DNA of 64,000 nucleotides from Nonomuraea aurantiaca (GTDB lineage Bacteria > Actinomycetota > Actinomycetes > Streptosporangiales > Streptosporangiaceae): NCBI RefSeq assembly GCF_020215705.1, contig NZ_JAIWNB010000003.1:1-64000 (forward strand), in the 5' to 3' direction. The position numbers and the translations under genes were made by a program. The notes beneath the pieces were generated by a model. The model was not told the origin of the DNA. It did no database searches and saw only the letters and a list, made by a program, of their open reading frames with translations. Positions 44,175 through 53,150 of the stretch are shown in pieces; within the stretch, counting starts at the first letter, position 1; each line of letters opens with the position of its first letter.

Positions 44175-44666
44175 ATGGTGGGTGCCGCGGAGGTTCTCTC
44201 CTTGCTCGTACGCCGGGCCGCCACGCTCGCCGTGGCCGAATCGCTGACCGGCGGGCTCATCGGGGCGGCGTTCACCTCGGTCTCGGGGGCCTCCAAGTCG
44301 TTCAGAGGCGGGGTCATCTCCTACGCCACCGATCTGAAGCACCGGCTCCTGGAGGTGCCGGACGAGCTGCTGCGCCGGGAAGGGGCCGTGCATCCTGAGG
44401 TGGCGGCGGCGATGGCGGCGGGGGTCGCCCGGCTGTGCGAGGCGACATATGGCCTGGCCGTGACCGGTGTGGCGGGGCCGGAGCCACAGGACGGCAAGCC
44501 CGTCGGCACCGTGCATGTGGCCGTCAGCGGACCCGGCGATCAGATTTGGCGGAGACAGTTGAGGCTTGAGGGGTCTCGCGAACGTATCAGGGTAGAGACG
44601 GTGGACGAGGCTATCGATCTACTGGCAAGTGTGCTGAAGGGGAACAATGGGGAACATACCGGGTGA
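44175..44666 (+). CDS. CinA C-terminal domain protein (nicotinamide-nucleotide amidase type)
   Basis: A 163-residue single-domain CinA protein: VAESLTGGLIGAAFTSVSGA, RGGVISYATDLK, AVTGVAGPEPQDGKPVGTVH. Stand-alone copies can deamidate nicotinamide mononucleotide. ATG 44175 is placed 5 nt after GGGGAG; a GTG at 44169 overlaps the pgsA stop but is too close to that site. Confidence 0.9.
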   Translation: MVGAAEVLSLLVRRAATLAVAESLTGGLIGAAFTSVSGASKSFRGGVISYATDLKHRLLEVPDELLRREGAVHPEVAAAMAAGVARLCEATYGLAVTGVAGPEPQDGKPVGTVHVAVSGPGDQIWRRQLRLEGSRERIRVETVDEAIDLLASVLKGNNGEHTG

Positions 44667-44787
44667 TTACCGTGTTACGTCCCCAGCGAACATCCGAGGC
44701 ACGGTCTCACACGGTGTCGGTTGATACGGGTACGGTGGAGCTGTGAGTGAGGTCCGTGAGCCATCTGCAAGCACCGAGCGCCCGGCA

Positions 44788-44862
44788 GGCGGGCCTAACG
44801 AGTCACGTAACGAACCTTCACGTAATGAGCTGTCACGCACTGAGCCATTGCGCAATGAAGGA
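44788..44862 (+). repeat. Five imperfect 15-bp direct repeats upstream of clgR
   Basis: TCACGTAACGAACCT (44803), TCACGTAATGAGCTG (44818), TCACGCACTGAGCCA (44833) and TTGCGCAATGAAGGA (44848), with a weaker unit at 44788. They lie in the 44667-44997 gap. If a GTG at 44743 were used they would encode NEPSR-type pentapeptides; otherwise they may be a control region for clgR. Confidence 0.7.
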
Positions 44863-44997
44863 AGCGCGGCGGGGCAGGGACGGAGACGTCCGATGATGAC
44901 GGCGAGGAGCATGTACGAGCCGAAGAAAAAGACCGGACGGCACGATCCGACCGCGCGGGGCGTGGTGAAGCCATCCACGCCGGGGAGGGAGCGACAG

Positions 44998-45354
44998 ATG
45001 ATTCTGCTGCGTCAGCTGCTCGGCGACGTGCTGAGGCGGTTGAGGGTGCGGCAGGGACGCACTCTTCGTGAGGTGTCCACGCTGGCGCGTGTCTCGCTTG
45101 GCTACTTGTCCGAGGTTGAGCGCGGTCAGAAGGAGGCGTCATCGGAGCTGCTGGCGTCGATCTGTGGCGCTCTCGGAGTGCCGCTGTCGCAGGTGTTGCG
45201 TGAGGTGTCCGACCAGTTCGCGCTGGCGGAGCTCCAGGCCACCCCTGTGCTCGCCGACGCGCCGGAGCACGAGCGCATCCCCCTTCCCGAGACGGTGCCC
45301 GGGTCGATCTCCGACTCCGTGTTTCCCGACGTCAAGGACATGGTGGCCGCCTAA
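44998..45354 (+). CDS. clgR: XRE-type regulator of the ClgR family
   Basis: A 118-residue helix-turn-helix protein ([60 protein letters not shown]) that closely follows the ClgR pattern. ClgR activates Clp protease and stress genes in actinobacteria. Start chosen at ATG 44998 because it has GGGGAGGGA 7 nt upstream and matches the family start; an in-frame GTG at 44743 would add 85 repeat-rich residues. Position after pgsA-cinA is conserved in the phylum. Confidence 0.85.
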   Translation: MILLRQLLGDVLRRLRVRQGRTLREVSTLARVSLGYLSEVERGQKEASSELLASICGALGVPLSQVLREVSDQFALAELQATPVLADAPEHERIPLPETVPGSISDSVFPDVKDMVAA

Positions 45355-46130
45355 CGCGGTTGGCAGTCACCACACCACAGGATGAGGCGTTCCTGTGGTT
45401 GTGCTCCCATCTCCCCGCGACTGATGCGCGTACCGCATCGGCGGCAGGGTCGGCCTGCCCTGCCGTAAACCCACGTCTGGCCGGCCGGTCTGCGGTCGCC
45501 CGTGGTCACTGTGGCGGCGTGTGTCCTGTTCGCCGCCAGAAGCCGCTGGGCGAGTGTCACGAGCGCGTCCAGGTCCTCGATGTCGCCGACCTTCCGCCAT
45601 GGCCAGATGCCGCGCAGGAAGAGTGTCTCGGCGCGATAGATGGTGCCGATTCCCGAAAGATTGCGCTGATCGAGCAGCGCCTCCCCGATCGTCCGTTCCG
45701 GCGCCTCGCGCAGACGGCGCACGGCCTCGGCCGGATCCCAGTCGTCGCCGAGCAGATCGGGCCCCAGATGCCCCACGACGCGATGCTCGTCGGCGGTCTT
45801 CAGCAGGTCCACCACCCCCAGCCGCACACCCACGGCCTGCCACTGCTCGTTGGCCAGCACCAGCCGGACCTGGTCACCGGGGGCGGTGCGACGGCCCGCG
45901 GGCAGCACCCGCCAGCTGCCGTCCATGCGCAGGTGGGTGTGCACGGTCAGGCCGCCCTCGACCCGGGTCAGCAGGTGCTTGCCGCGTGAGAGGCTCTCCA
46001 GGACCGTCCGGCCGCTGAGGTCGGCTGTGGCGTGCCGGGGGACGCGAAAGTCCGAACGGGTCAGGACCCGGCCGTCGAGCGCGCCGCGGAGCCGTGCGGC
46101 CGTGCGGTAGACGGCATCTCCTTCGGGCAT
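45351..46130 (-). CDS. nei: Fpg/Nei family DNA glycosylase (endonuclease VIII-like)
   Basis: A 259-residue base-excision repair enzyme that removes oxidised bases and nicks the strand. Catalytic Pro2-Glu3 start (MPEGD), the conserved Lys-containing [17 protein letters not shown], and a zinc finger CRRC to CGDC at the C-terminus. The stop overlaps the converging clgR stop by 4 bp. Confidence 0.93.
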   Translation of the reverse strand: MPEGDAVYRTAARLRGALDGRVLTRSDFRVPRHATADLSGRTVLESLSRGKHLLTRVEGGLTVHTHLRMDGSWRVLPAGRRTAPGDQVRLVLANEQWQAVGVRLGVVDLLKTADEHRVVGHLGPDLLGDDWDPAEAVRRLREAPERTIGEALLDQRNLSGIGTIYRAETLFLRGIWPWRKVGDIEDLDALVTLAQRLLAANRTHAATVTTGDRRPAGQTWVYGRAGRPCRRCGTRISRGEMGAQPQERLILWCGDCQPR

Positions 46131-46194
46131 GCCCCCAGTCTAGGAACCCGGGCCGACCGGCCGGTCGCACGGCGTCCCGGCTGAGCCGCCGCGC

Positions 46195-46375
46195 GGGGTC
46201 GGTCCCAGGCGGCGAGCTGGCCGCGTTGTACGGAGTGACTCGCAGAGAACGAGTTGGCCCGGCGGGCGGGGTCAGTCTCAGGGCGGCGAGTTGGCCCGGC
46301 GAGTGGTCTGCCAGGGCGGCGAGCTGGCCCGGCGGGTGGGGTCAGTCCCAGGCGGCGGGGTCGGCGGCGAGCTGG
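46195..46375. repeat. Repeated 3' end of the Rrf2-type gene
   Basis: Blocks around 46195, 46268, 46311 and 46338 share GGGGTCAGTCCCAGGCGGC and GGCGAGCTGGCCCGGCG. The block at 46338 contains the real stop (46342-46344) and final codons of the Rrf2-type gene; the others lie beyond it. The rest of 46131-46194 is unassigned. Confidence 0.75.
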
Positions 46376-46791
46376 CGGACGCGGTCGGGGAGTGCGCCGC
46401 TGGCCACCTGGTCCAGCGTGACCTCCTCCAGGATGGCGCGTTCGGTGGCCCGCAGGGCGATCCACACCTGCTGCAGCGACTCCGCCGGTCCCCGGTAGCC
46501 CACGTGCTCCGGACGCTCACCTCGTACGTTGGCCAGTGGCCCGTCCACCGCCCTGATGACGTCGGCGAGGGAGATCTCCGCGGCGGCCCTGGCCAGGACG
46601 TAGCCGCCTTCCGGACCCCGCTGGCCGCGGACCAGCCCGGCCCGGCGCATCTGCAGCAGGATGTTTTCCAGGTATTTGGGGGGCATGTCCTGCTCTTTGG
46701 CGAGCTCGCCCACGGTGGTCGGGCCGGCGCCGGCCGCGGCGAGTTCGGCGGCAGCACGGAGGGCGTAGTCGACACGAGCGGAAAGGCGCAT
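46342..46791 (-). CDS. Rrf2-family transcriptional regulator lacking cluster cysteines
   Basis: A 149-residue winged-helix regulator: MRLSARVDYALRAAAELAAA, TVGELAKEQDMPPKYLENIL, GPEGGYVLARAAAEISLADV. Iron-sulfur members carry three Cys in the segment after the dimer helix; here that part (ERPEHVGYRGPAESLQQVW) has none, and there is no Cys in the protein. It therefore probably senses something other than an iron-sulfur cluster. Confidence 0.9.
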   Translation of the reverse strand: MRLSARVDYALRAAAELAAAGAGPTTVGELAKEQDMPPKYLENILLQMRRAGLVRGQRGPEGGYVLARAAAEISLADVIRAVDGPLANVRGERPEHVGYRGPAESLQQVWIALRATERAILEEVTLDQVASGALPDRVRQLAADPAAWD

Positions 46792-46982
46792 GTTGTCGAT
46801 TATCCCTCCTGGTCAACACTGGTTATGCGCACCGCCGCCAGAATGGGCGGTCGATCCCGGTGTGGCAGGCGCGGTGCCTGGGCGGACACCGTGATCAGTG
46901 TGTTGTCGGGGCGCCGCAGGACGGATGGGATGATCGTGAGACATCCTCGCGTTCACCTGCGGTGATAAGCAAGGTTCAGGAC

Positions 46983-47006
46983 GCTAAACTTCCAACAACC
47001 TTTTCG
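46983..47006 (+). promoter_or_regulatory. Promoter element of the first ROK gene
   Basis: GCTAAACTTCCAACAACC and the next bases match the region 53082-53105 ahead of the second ROK gene at 17 of 24 positions. TAAACT may be the -10. The 46792-46982 stretch holds no other feature I recognise. Confidence 0.45.
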
Positions 47007-47026
47007 ATTTGACGGTGGGATTCAGC

Positions 47027-48208
47027 GTGGAGCGACGCCCTGGTGTGCCCAGACTGCTCAGGGAGATCAACGACCGGGCCGCGCTGGAGTTGTTGCTGGC
47101 CACGGGCCCGATGACGCGGGGGCAGATCGGCGATCGGACCGGGTTGTCCAAGGTCACCGCTTCGCAGACGCTGTCCAGGCTGGAGGAGCGCGGGCTGGTC
47201 GAGGTCGTCGGCACGCAGGCCGGCGGGCGCGGCCCCAACGCGGCGCTCTACTCCGTCATCCCCTCCAGCGCCTACGTGGCCGGGCTCGAGGTGGGGCCCG
47301 AGCTGATCTCCGCGGCCGTCGCCGACATCCACGGCCGGACGATCGCCGAGGTCACCGTCGACCCCACCGACCTCGACGACCCGGTCTCGGTGGTGCACGG
47401 CGCGATCATGAAGGCCTGCCGCAGCGCCAAGATCAGCATCGGCCGGCTGCGCGGCGTGGTCATCGGCACCCCTGGCGTGGTCGATCCGCGCAGCGGCGAC
47501 GTGCGCTTCTCCTTCGACTTGCCGGGCTGGCACGAGGGCATCCACGAGGCGCTCGCCGGTGACCTCAAACGCGAGGTGACGATCGAGAACGACGTCAACC
47601 TGGCCGCGATCGCCGAGCGCGCCGACGGCGCCGCCCAGGGGCTCGACGACTTCGTGCTGCTCTGGTCCGCCCGTGGCCTCGGTCTCGCGGTGATGCTCGG
47701 CGGCAAGCTGCACCGGGGCCGTTCGGGCAGCGCGGGCGAGATCGGCTACCTGCCGGTGCCCGGCGTACCCCTGCCCGAGGACATCCGCACCGAGCCGGGC
47801 CGCCTGCCCTCGCTCGCGGGCGGTCTGCAGTCGCTCGTCAGCGCCGAGGCCGTGGGCGAGCTGGCGGGGAGCTACGGGTTCACGGCGGAGAGCGCCGGGC
47901 AGTGCGTGAAGGTCGCCGTGGCGGCCGGAGCCGAGGGCGAGCCCTTTCTGGACGAGATCGCGCACCGGCTCGCGCTCGGTGTGGCCTCGGTCTGCGTGAT
48001 CCTCGATCCGGGCCTGGTCGTGCTGGCGGGCGAGGTGGGCCAGGCCGGTGGCACCGCGCTGACGGCCCGGGTGGAGGAGGCCGTGGCGCGCATCTGCCCC
48101 GTACGCCCCCAGGTCGTCACCACCACGGTCACCGACAAGAACCCGGTGCTGCGCGGCGCCGTCCTCGCGGCCCTGGACCAGGCCCGCGAGGCCCTCCTCA
48201 AGCCGTGA
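47027..48208 (+). CDS. ROK-family transcriptional regulator
   Basis: A 393-residue regulator: winged helix (LLREINDRAALELLLATGPM, IGDRTGLSKVTASQTLSRLE) followed by the ROK/sugar-kinase-like sensor (VIENDVNLAAIAERADGA-type segment, SGSAGEIGYLPVPG, VILDPGLVVLAGEV). The kinase catalytic context is not complete, fitting a sensor. GTG 47027 is used, with GGTGGGA upstream. The second ROK protein at 53151-54296 is a close paralogue. It converges on the hexosaminidase gene and probably helps control the amino-sugar operon. Confidence 0.87.
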   Translation: MERRPGVPRLLREINDRAALELLLATGPMTRGQIGDRTGLSKVTASQTLSRLEERGLVEVVGTQAGGRGPNAALYSVIPSSAYVAGLEVGPELISAAVADIHGRTIAEVTVDPTDLDDPVSVVHGAIMKACRSAKISIGRLRGVVIGTPGVVDPRSGDVRFSFDLPGWHEGIHEALAGDLKREVTIENDVNLAAIAERADGAAQGLDDFVLLWSARGLGLAVMLGGKLHRGRSGSAGEIGYLPVPGVPLPEDIRTEPGRLPSLAGGLQSLVSAEAVGELAGSYGFTAESAGQCVKVAVAAGAEGEPFLDEIAHRLALGVASVCVILDPGLVVLAGEVGQAGGTALTARVEEAVARICPVRPQVVTTTVTDKNPVLRGAVLAALDQAREALLKP

Positions 48209-48255
48209 CCGGTCCGGCCCGGGCCACGAGGGGTCGGGCTCGGGCCACGATCTGC

Positions 48256-48297
48256 CCGGCTGAGACGGTGAGCAGTCCGGCTCAGACGGTGAGCAGT
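48256..48297. repeat. 21-bp tandem repeat over the end of the hexosaminidase gene
   Basis: 48256-48276 and 48277-48297 match at 20 of 21 bases (CCGGCTCAGACGGTGAGCAG core). The second copy contains the gene's stop and last codons. Confidence 0.85.
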
Positions 48298-49721
48298 TCC
48301 ACGGCCGCCTGGGCGTTCGCCCGGGCCGCGCCGTACGTCGCGATGTAGGCCGCGCTGTCCGGCCGCCAGACCGGCAGCCCCATCTCGATCACCGTCGCGT
48401 CGGGCCGGGCCGCCACCAGGGCGGAGACCAGCTCGCGGCTGGCCTCATTGCGGTGCGCGTCCTTGATCACCAGGACCAGCGACCGGTGCGTGGCCTTCGC
48501 CAGCAGCACCGGCACGTCCGCGTCGGCCGGCTTCACCCGGATGATCTCGGCCTGGGGCAGCCACGGCCCCACGCCCCAGGGCACGTCCCCGACGGCGATC
48601 GTCGGCGGTGTGTCCACCTCGATCACCAGCGGCTCGACCAGCGGTCTTGTCACGCCCGTGAGCCGCACCGCGCGCCTGGCGGCGTGCAGGCCGACCCCGT
48701 TCTGCTCGGCCGCGGGCGAAGCGGGCGAGCCGAACCACTCGCGCAGTGCCGCCAGCCGGGCCGCGGCCTCCTCCAGCCGGGCCGCGGGCAGCCGCCCCTC
48801 CCGTACGGCCGTGACGATCTCGTCGATGATGTGCCGCACGTCGTCGTAGGAAGGCAGCGGGCCCAGGCAGAGCAGATCGGAGCCCGCGGCCAGCGACAGC
48901 ACGGCGCCACCGGCCAGGCCGACGCTCTTGGTGATCGCGTGCATGTCCATCGCGTCGCTGATGACCGCGCCGTCGTACCCGAGCTCGCCCCTGAGCAGTT
49001 CGGTGAGCGCGGCGGGCGACAGCGTCGCCGGCGTCGGGCCGGTCAGCGTGGGCACCGCCACGTGCGCTGTCATGATCGACTTGGTCCCCGCGCCGATCGC
49101 CGCCCGGAACGGCACCAGCTCGCGGGCGCGCAGCACGTCGAGCGTGACGTCCACGACGGGCACGGACACGTGCGAGTCGACCCGGGTGGCGCCGTGGCCG
49201 GGGAAGTGCTTGACGCAGGCGGCCACGTTCACCGACTGCAGGCCCTGGACGGCGGCCACCGTGTGCCTGGCCACCAGCTCGGGGTCGTCGCCGAACGATC
49301 TGGTGCCGATCACCGGGTTGTCGGCCTCGGTGTTGACGTCGGCATCGGGCGCCATGTCCAGGTTGATGCCGCAGGCGGCCAGCTCCGAGCCGATCGCCCG
49401 GTAGACCCGGTGCGTGAGCTCGGTGTCGTCCACCGCGCCCAGCGCCGCGTTGCCCGGGTACGGGCTGCCGACGTGGTAGGCCAGGCGGGTGACGTCGCCG
49501 CCCTCCTCGTCCAGCGAGATGACGGGCTCGCCGGCCGCGCGCAGGGACGCGGTCAGTGACCGCAACCGGTCCGGGTCGGCGACGTTGAAGCCGAAGAGGG
49601 TGACACCACCCAGGCCGTTCTCGAGCTCGCGCAGCACCCAGCCGGGCGCCGTGGTGCCCTGGAAGGCGACGAGCAGCGTGCCGGCCGCGAGACGGCGCAG
49701 CCCCCGATCACTCTGACTCAT
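48282..49721 (-). CDS. GH3 beta-N-acetylhexosaminidase (NagZ-like)
   Basis: A 479-residue glycoside hydrolase family 3 enzyme: SLDEEGGDVTRL, acid/base loop KHFPGHGATRVDSH (K171, H172, D182, H184) and nucleophile D256 in ISDAMDM, all typical of NagZ-type N-acetylglucosaminidases. An extra C-terminal Rossmann-like domain of about 150 residues follows. No signal peptide, so it should act in the cytoplasm on imported amino-sugar or muropeptide fragments. It ends the operon that begins with the binding protein at 53012. Confidence 0.87.
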   Translation of the reverse strand: MSQSDRGLRRLAAGTLLVAFQGTTAPGWVLRELENGLGGVTLFGFNVADPDRLRSLTASLRAAGEPVISLDEEGGDVTRLAYHVGSPYPGNAALGAVDDTELTHRVYRAIGSELAACGINLDMAPDADVNTEADNPVIGTRSFGDDPELVARHTVAAVQGLQSVNVAACVKHFPGHGATRVDSHVSVPVVDVTLDVLRARELVPFRAAIGAGTKSIMTAHVAVPTLTGPTPATLSPAALTELLRGELGYDGAVISDAMDMHAITKSVGLAGGAVLSLAAGSDLLCLGPLPSYDDVRHIIDEIVTAVREGRLPAARLEEAAARLAALREWFGSPASPAAEQNGVGLHAARRAVRLTGVTRPLVEPLVIEVDTPPTIAVGDVPWGVGPWLPQAEIIRVKPADADVPVLLAKATHRSLVLVIKDAHRNEASRELVSALVAARPDATVIEMGLPVWRPDSAAYIATYGAARANAQAAVELLTV

Positions 49722-49820
49722 AGCTCCTCATCAATGGGACGTTCAGGCATTCAAGTTCAGGCATTGGAGTTTCAGGCACGGTCAGGGCGCGGCGAGGCCG
49801 CACGAAGAACCGTGGATGGG

Positions 49821-50672
49821 TCAGCCCTTGACGGCCCCGGCCACCAGACCGGAGACCATGCGGCGCTGAACCAGCAGGAAGAAGACGACGACCGGGATGG
49901 TCATCATCGTGGAGCTGGCCATGATGGCGCCCCAGTCGGTGCCCTTCTGCCCGAAGAAGTACTGCATGGCGACCGGCATCGTGTAGCCCTCCGAGCCGCT
50001 CATCAGGACCAGCGCGAAGATCAGCTCGTTCCACGCGGTGATGAACGAGAAGATGCTGGTGGCCACCAGTCCCGGCGCGACCAGGGGGAAGAGCACCTTC
50101 CAGAACGTGGTCATCCGCCCCGCGCCGTCGATCCAGGCCGCCTCCTCCAGCGACTTGGGCACGGCGGCGACGAACGTGCGCAGCATCCAGATGCCGAAGG
50201 GCAGCGTGAGCCCCACATTGACGACGATCAGGCCGGCCAGCTGGTCGTACAGGCCGAGCCGCTTGACGCTCAGGAACAGCGGGATGAGCAGCGCCTCGGA
50301 GGGGATCATCTGCACGATCAGCAGCAGGATCAGGAACGTGTTGCGCCCCTTGAACCGGAAGCGGGCCACCGCGGTCGCCGCCAGCAGGGAGAAGACCGCC
50401 CCGATGAGCACGGTGCCCACCGCCACGATCGCGCTGTTGCGCATGTAGAGCCAGATCGAGTGCCCGGCCACGCCCTCGCTCAGCACCCGGTCGACGTGCT
50501 CGAAGGTGAAATGGGTGGGGAACGGGATGAAGTCGGTGGTGAAGATCTGGTCGTTGGCCTTGAACGAGGTCGAGGCCATCCAGTACACCGGGAAGATCGC
50601 GATCAGGAACACCAGCAGCCCGGCCGCGTTCAGCGTGATCTTGCCGAGCCGTTTGCGGGCGAGCGGGGTCAC
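49821..50672 (-). CDS. Amino-sugar ABC importer permease (MalG-like)
   Basis: A 283-residue permease with six helices and EAA loop EEAAWIDGAGRMTTFWKVLF. GTG 50672 overlaps the preceding stop. The 49722-49820 gap carries three TTCAGGCA-type direct repeats. Confidence 0.87.
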   Translation of the reverse strand: MTPLARKRLGKITLNAAGLLVFLIAIFPVYWMASTSFKANDQIFTTDFIPFPTHFTFEHVDRVLSEGVAGHSIWLYMRNSAIVAVGTVLIGAVFSLLAATAVARFRFKGRNTFLILLLIVQMIPSEALLIPLFLSVKRLGLYDQLAGLIVVNVGLTLPFGIWMLRTFVAAVPKSLEEAAWIDGAGRMTTFWKVLFPLVAPGLVATSIFSFITAWNELIFALVLMSGSEGYTMPVAMQYFFGQKGTDWGAIMASSTMMTIPVVVFFLLVQRRMVSGLVAGAVKG

Positions 50673-51676
50673 ATCTCCTCCTGCTTGATGAGCTGCCTGA
50701 CGTACACCGCGGTGACGACGAGCAGGATCGCGGTCAGCACCAGGGCGATCGCCGCGCCGGAGCCCATCTTGGGCGGCGGCCGGAACGCCTCGGCATAGGA
50801 GTAGATCGACAGGTTGAACGCCTCACGGTTCGACGGCCCGCCCATGAGCACGTAGAGCTGGGCGAAGACCTTGAAGTCCCAGATGATCGACAGTACGGTC
50901 AGCACCGCGAAGACCGGCTTGAGCAGCGGAAAGGTGATCTTCCTGAACGTCCGCCATGCCGACGACCCGTCCACCCGCGCGGCCTCGTACAGCTCGGCCG
51001 GGATGCCCTTGAGCCCCGCCAGCACCGACACGGCCACGAACGGGAAGCTCGCCCAGACGACGCAGATGATCAGCACCATGTAGATGGACCACGCGTCGTT
51101 GAGCCAGGGCTGGCCGGTCCAGTCGGTCCGGCCGAAGAGCAGGCTCGACAGCCAGTCGGGCAGCAGGTTGAGTGCCCAGTTGATGACCCCGGCCTCCGCG
51201 TCGAACAGCCACTTCCAGATGATTCCCTGCGCCACCGGCGGCACGGCCCACGCGAACATGATGCCGACCACCACGAACGTGGACATCTTTCTGCCGAGCT
51301 TGTTGAGCAGGACGCCCACCGCCGTGCCGACGATCAGCGTCAGCGACACCGTGACGACGGCGAAGACGAGCGTGTTGCGCAGTGAGGACCAGAAGATCTC
51401 GTTGTCGAAGATGCGGGTGAAGTTGTCCCAGCCGACCCAGGTGGCGGGCTTCTTGCCGCTGATCTGGACCAGGCCCACCTTCTGGAAGGCGATGATCCCG
51501 ACCTGGAACAGCGGGTAGAGCAGGAGTGCCCCGATCACCAGCAGGCCGGGGATCAGCAGCACGTACGGCACCGACCAGGTGGGCAGGCCGCTGGCCCGGG
51601 CCGGGCGGTGGGAGTCGGGCCGCCGCGGGGTGGCGGACTGGCCGCCACCCCTGGCGAGCGTCGAGGTGTTCGTCAT
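50669..51676 (-). CDS. Amino-sugar ABC importer permease (MalF-like)
   Basis: A 335-residue permease with six helices and EAA loop YEAARVDGSSAWRTFRKITF. It lies 4 bp after the binding-protein gene and is coupled to the next permease. Confidence 0.87.
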   Translation of the reverse strand: MTNTSTLARGGGQSATPRRPDSHRPARASGLPTWSVPYVLLIPGLLVIGALLLYPLFQVGIIAFQKVGLVQISGKKPATWVGWDNFTRIFDNEIFWSSLRNTLVFAVVTVSLTLIVGTAVGVLLNKLGRKMSTFVVVGIMFAWAVPPVAQGIIWKWLFDAEAGVINWALNLLPDWLSSLLFGRTDWTGQPWLNDAWSIYMVLIICVVWASFPFVAVSVLAGLKGIPAELYEAARVDGSSAWRTFRKITFPLLKPVFAVLTVLSIIWDFKVFAQLYVLMGGPSNREAFNLSIYSYAEAFRPPPKMGSGAAIALVLTAILLVVTAVYVRQLIKQEEM

Positions 51677-51680
51677 AGGG

Positions 51681-53012
51681 CTAGGAGGCGGCGTTGAGGA
51701 TGTCTTCGAGCTCCTTGTTGGCCTTGGCCAGCGCGTCGTCGGCCGACGACTTGCCCTCGATCACCGTGCGGGCCGCGTTCTGCAGCACCGCCTTGGTCTC
51801 GTTGGCCTCGGTCCAGTGCGGGCTGGCCGGGAAGGCCTTGGCCTTGGCGAAGGCGGCGGCGAACGGCGCCTGGGCCGGGTCGCTGGCCAGCGCGGCCAGG
51901 GCGTCCGGGTAGACGGGGAGCAGGCCGCCGTCCTTGGCGTACTTGTCGCCCCACTCCTTGCCGGAGGCCAGCTTCACGAACTCCTTGGCCGCGTCCTTCT
52001 CCTTGGCGCCACCCCACACGGCGATGTCGTTGCCGCCGAGGAAGGACTGCGCCTCGCCGCCGTCCTTGGACGGGAGCGGGAAGAAGGCCAGCTTGTCGCC
52101 CTTGAGCTTGCCCTTGCTGTCCTCGGCGATGCCCGGCAGGTCCCACGACGCGGTGAGGTACATGCCCACCTTGTTGTTGGCGAAGCGGGTGCGGATGTCC
52201 GTGGTGTTCTGGGTGAGCCGCGACTTGCTGGACAGGCCGTCGGTGACCAGGCCGGTGTACTGGGCGAAGCCGGACTTGAAGGCGGGGTCGGTCAGCTTGC
52301 CGACCCACTTGTCGCCCTCCTTGACGGCGTAGTCGCCGCCGGCGGTCCAGGCGAGGGCGCCCAGCAGGTGGTTGGCGTCGGAGCCGCCGTTGAAGGCGAA
52401 CCCGTCGACGTCCTTGCCCTTCTTGGACTGGATCTTCTTGGCCGCGGCGACCAGGTCGTCCCAGGTCTTCGGGACCTCGAGCTTGAGCTCCTTGAACCAG
52501 TCGGCCCGGTACAGGACCGCCCGGCTGCCGCCGCCCCACGGCACGGCGTAGGTCTCACCGTCGATCGTCTCCAGGCCCATCAGGTTCTTCGGGATCTGCG
52601 CCTGGTCGCCCGAGGCGACGATGTCGGTGACGGGTTCGAGGGCCTCCTGGCTCTGCCACAGCGGCACCTGGTCGTTGCCGATCTCGGTGACGTCGGGGCC
52701 GGTGCCACCGGCCGCCGCGGCGGTGAACTTGTCGTTCACCTGCGGCCACGGGATCCACTCCACCTTCACCTTGGCGCCGGTCTGCTGCTCGAAGGCGGCG
52801 ACCAGCTCGTCGGTGTACTTCTGTGCGGCGGGGTTGCTGTCGCCCAGTCGCCAGAAGGTCAGCTCCTTGCCCGCGTACTTGGGGCCGGACGCGGGGGCGG
52901 AGGCCGCCGCACTCGGCGAAGCCGCGGGCGTCCCGCCGGAACCACAGGCGGCCAGGCCCAGGGCCAGAGCGGCCGTGGTGACCGTAGTGGCGGTGATCTG
53001 CGCGATCCTCAC
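51681..53012 (-). CDS. Amino-sugar-binding lipoprotein
   Basis: A 443-residue solute-binding protein, lipobox LAAC near residue 22 (ALALGLAACGSGG), Ala/Ser/Pro linker, then LTFWRLGDSNPAAQK. GTG 53012 has GGGAGAA upstream. With the two permeases, a GH3 hexosaminidase and ROK regulators it resembles chitosan/chitobiose or muropeptide-sugar importers of actinomycetes. Like the other sugar importers here it has no dedicated ATPase. Confidence 0.87.
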   Translation of the reverse strand: MRIAQITATTVTTAALALGLAACGSGGTPAASPSAAASAPASGPKYAGKELTFWRLGDSNPAAQKYTDELVAAFEQQTGAKVKVEWIPWPQVNDKFTAAAAGGTGPDVTEIGNDQVPLWQSQEALEPVTDIVASGDQAQIPKNLMGLETIDGETYAVPWGGGSRAVLYRADWFKELKLEVPKTWDDLVAAAKKIQSKKGKDVDGFAFNGGSDANHLLGALAWTAGGDYAVKEGDKWVGKLTDPAFKSGFAQYTGLVTDGLSSKSRLTQNTTDIRTRFANNKVGMYLTASWDLPGIAEDSKGKLKGDKLAFFPLPSKDGGEAQSFLGGNDIAVWGGAKEKDAAKEFVKLASGKEWGDKYAKDGGLLPVYPDALAALASDPAQAPFAAAFAKAKAFPASPHWTEANETKAVLQNAARTVIEGKSSADDALAKANKELEDILNAAS

Positions 53013-53081
53013 AGGGTTCTCCCTTCCCGGGTGCTCGCTTGCGGTCCGCACCAGGCTGATCTGCATGTCCGAACGACTGCT

Positions 53082-53105
53082 GCTAAACTAACAAGAAACT
53101 TTCTT
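53082..53105. promoter_or_regulatory. Divergent ROK operator region
   Basis: AAGAAA-C-TTTCTT at 53093-53105 is a perfect palindrome between the binding-protein gene and the second ROK gene. The adjacent GCTAAACT is shared with the promoter of the first ROK gene. GAAACTTTC-type palindromes are, from memory, used by ROK regulators of chitosan genes in Streptomyces. Confidence 0.6.
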
Positions 53106-53150
53106 AAAAAAAACGCCCGTTAGCCATTCGTGACGAGAGGGAGCGCGTCG

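Noticed and set aside
44743-44997. Long form of the ClgR-type protein starting at GTG 44743
   Set aside because: The extra residues are repeat-encoded and absent from the family; the ATG at 44998 has a much better ribosome site. Kept as an open alternative.
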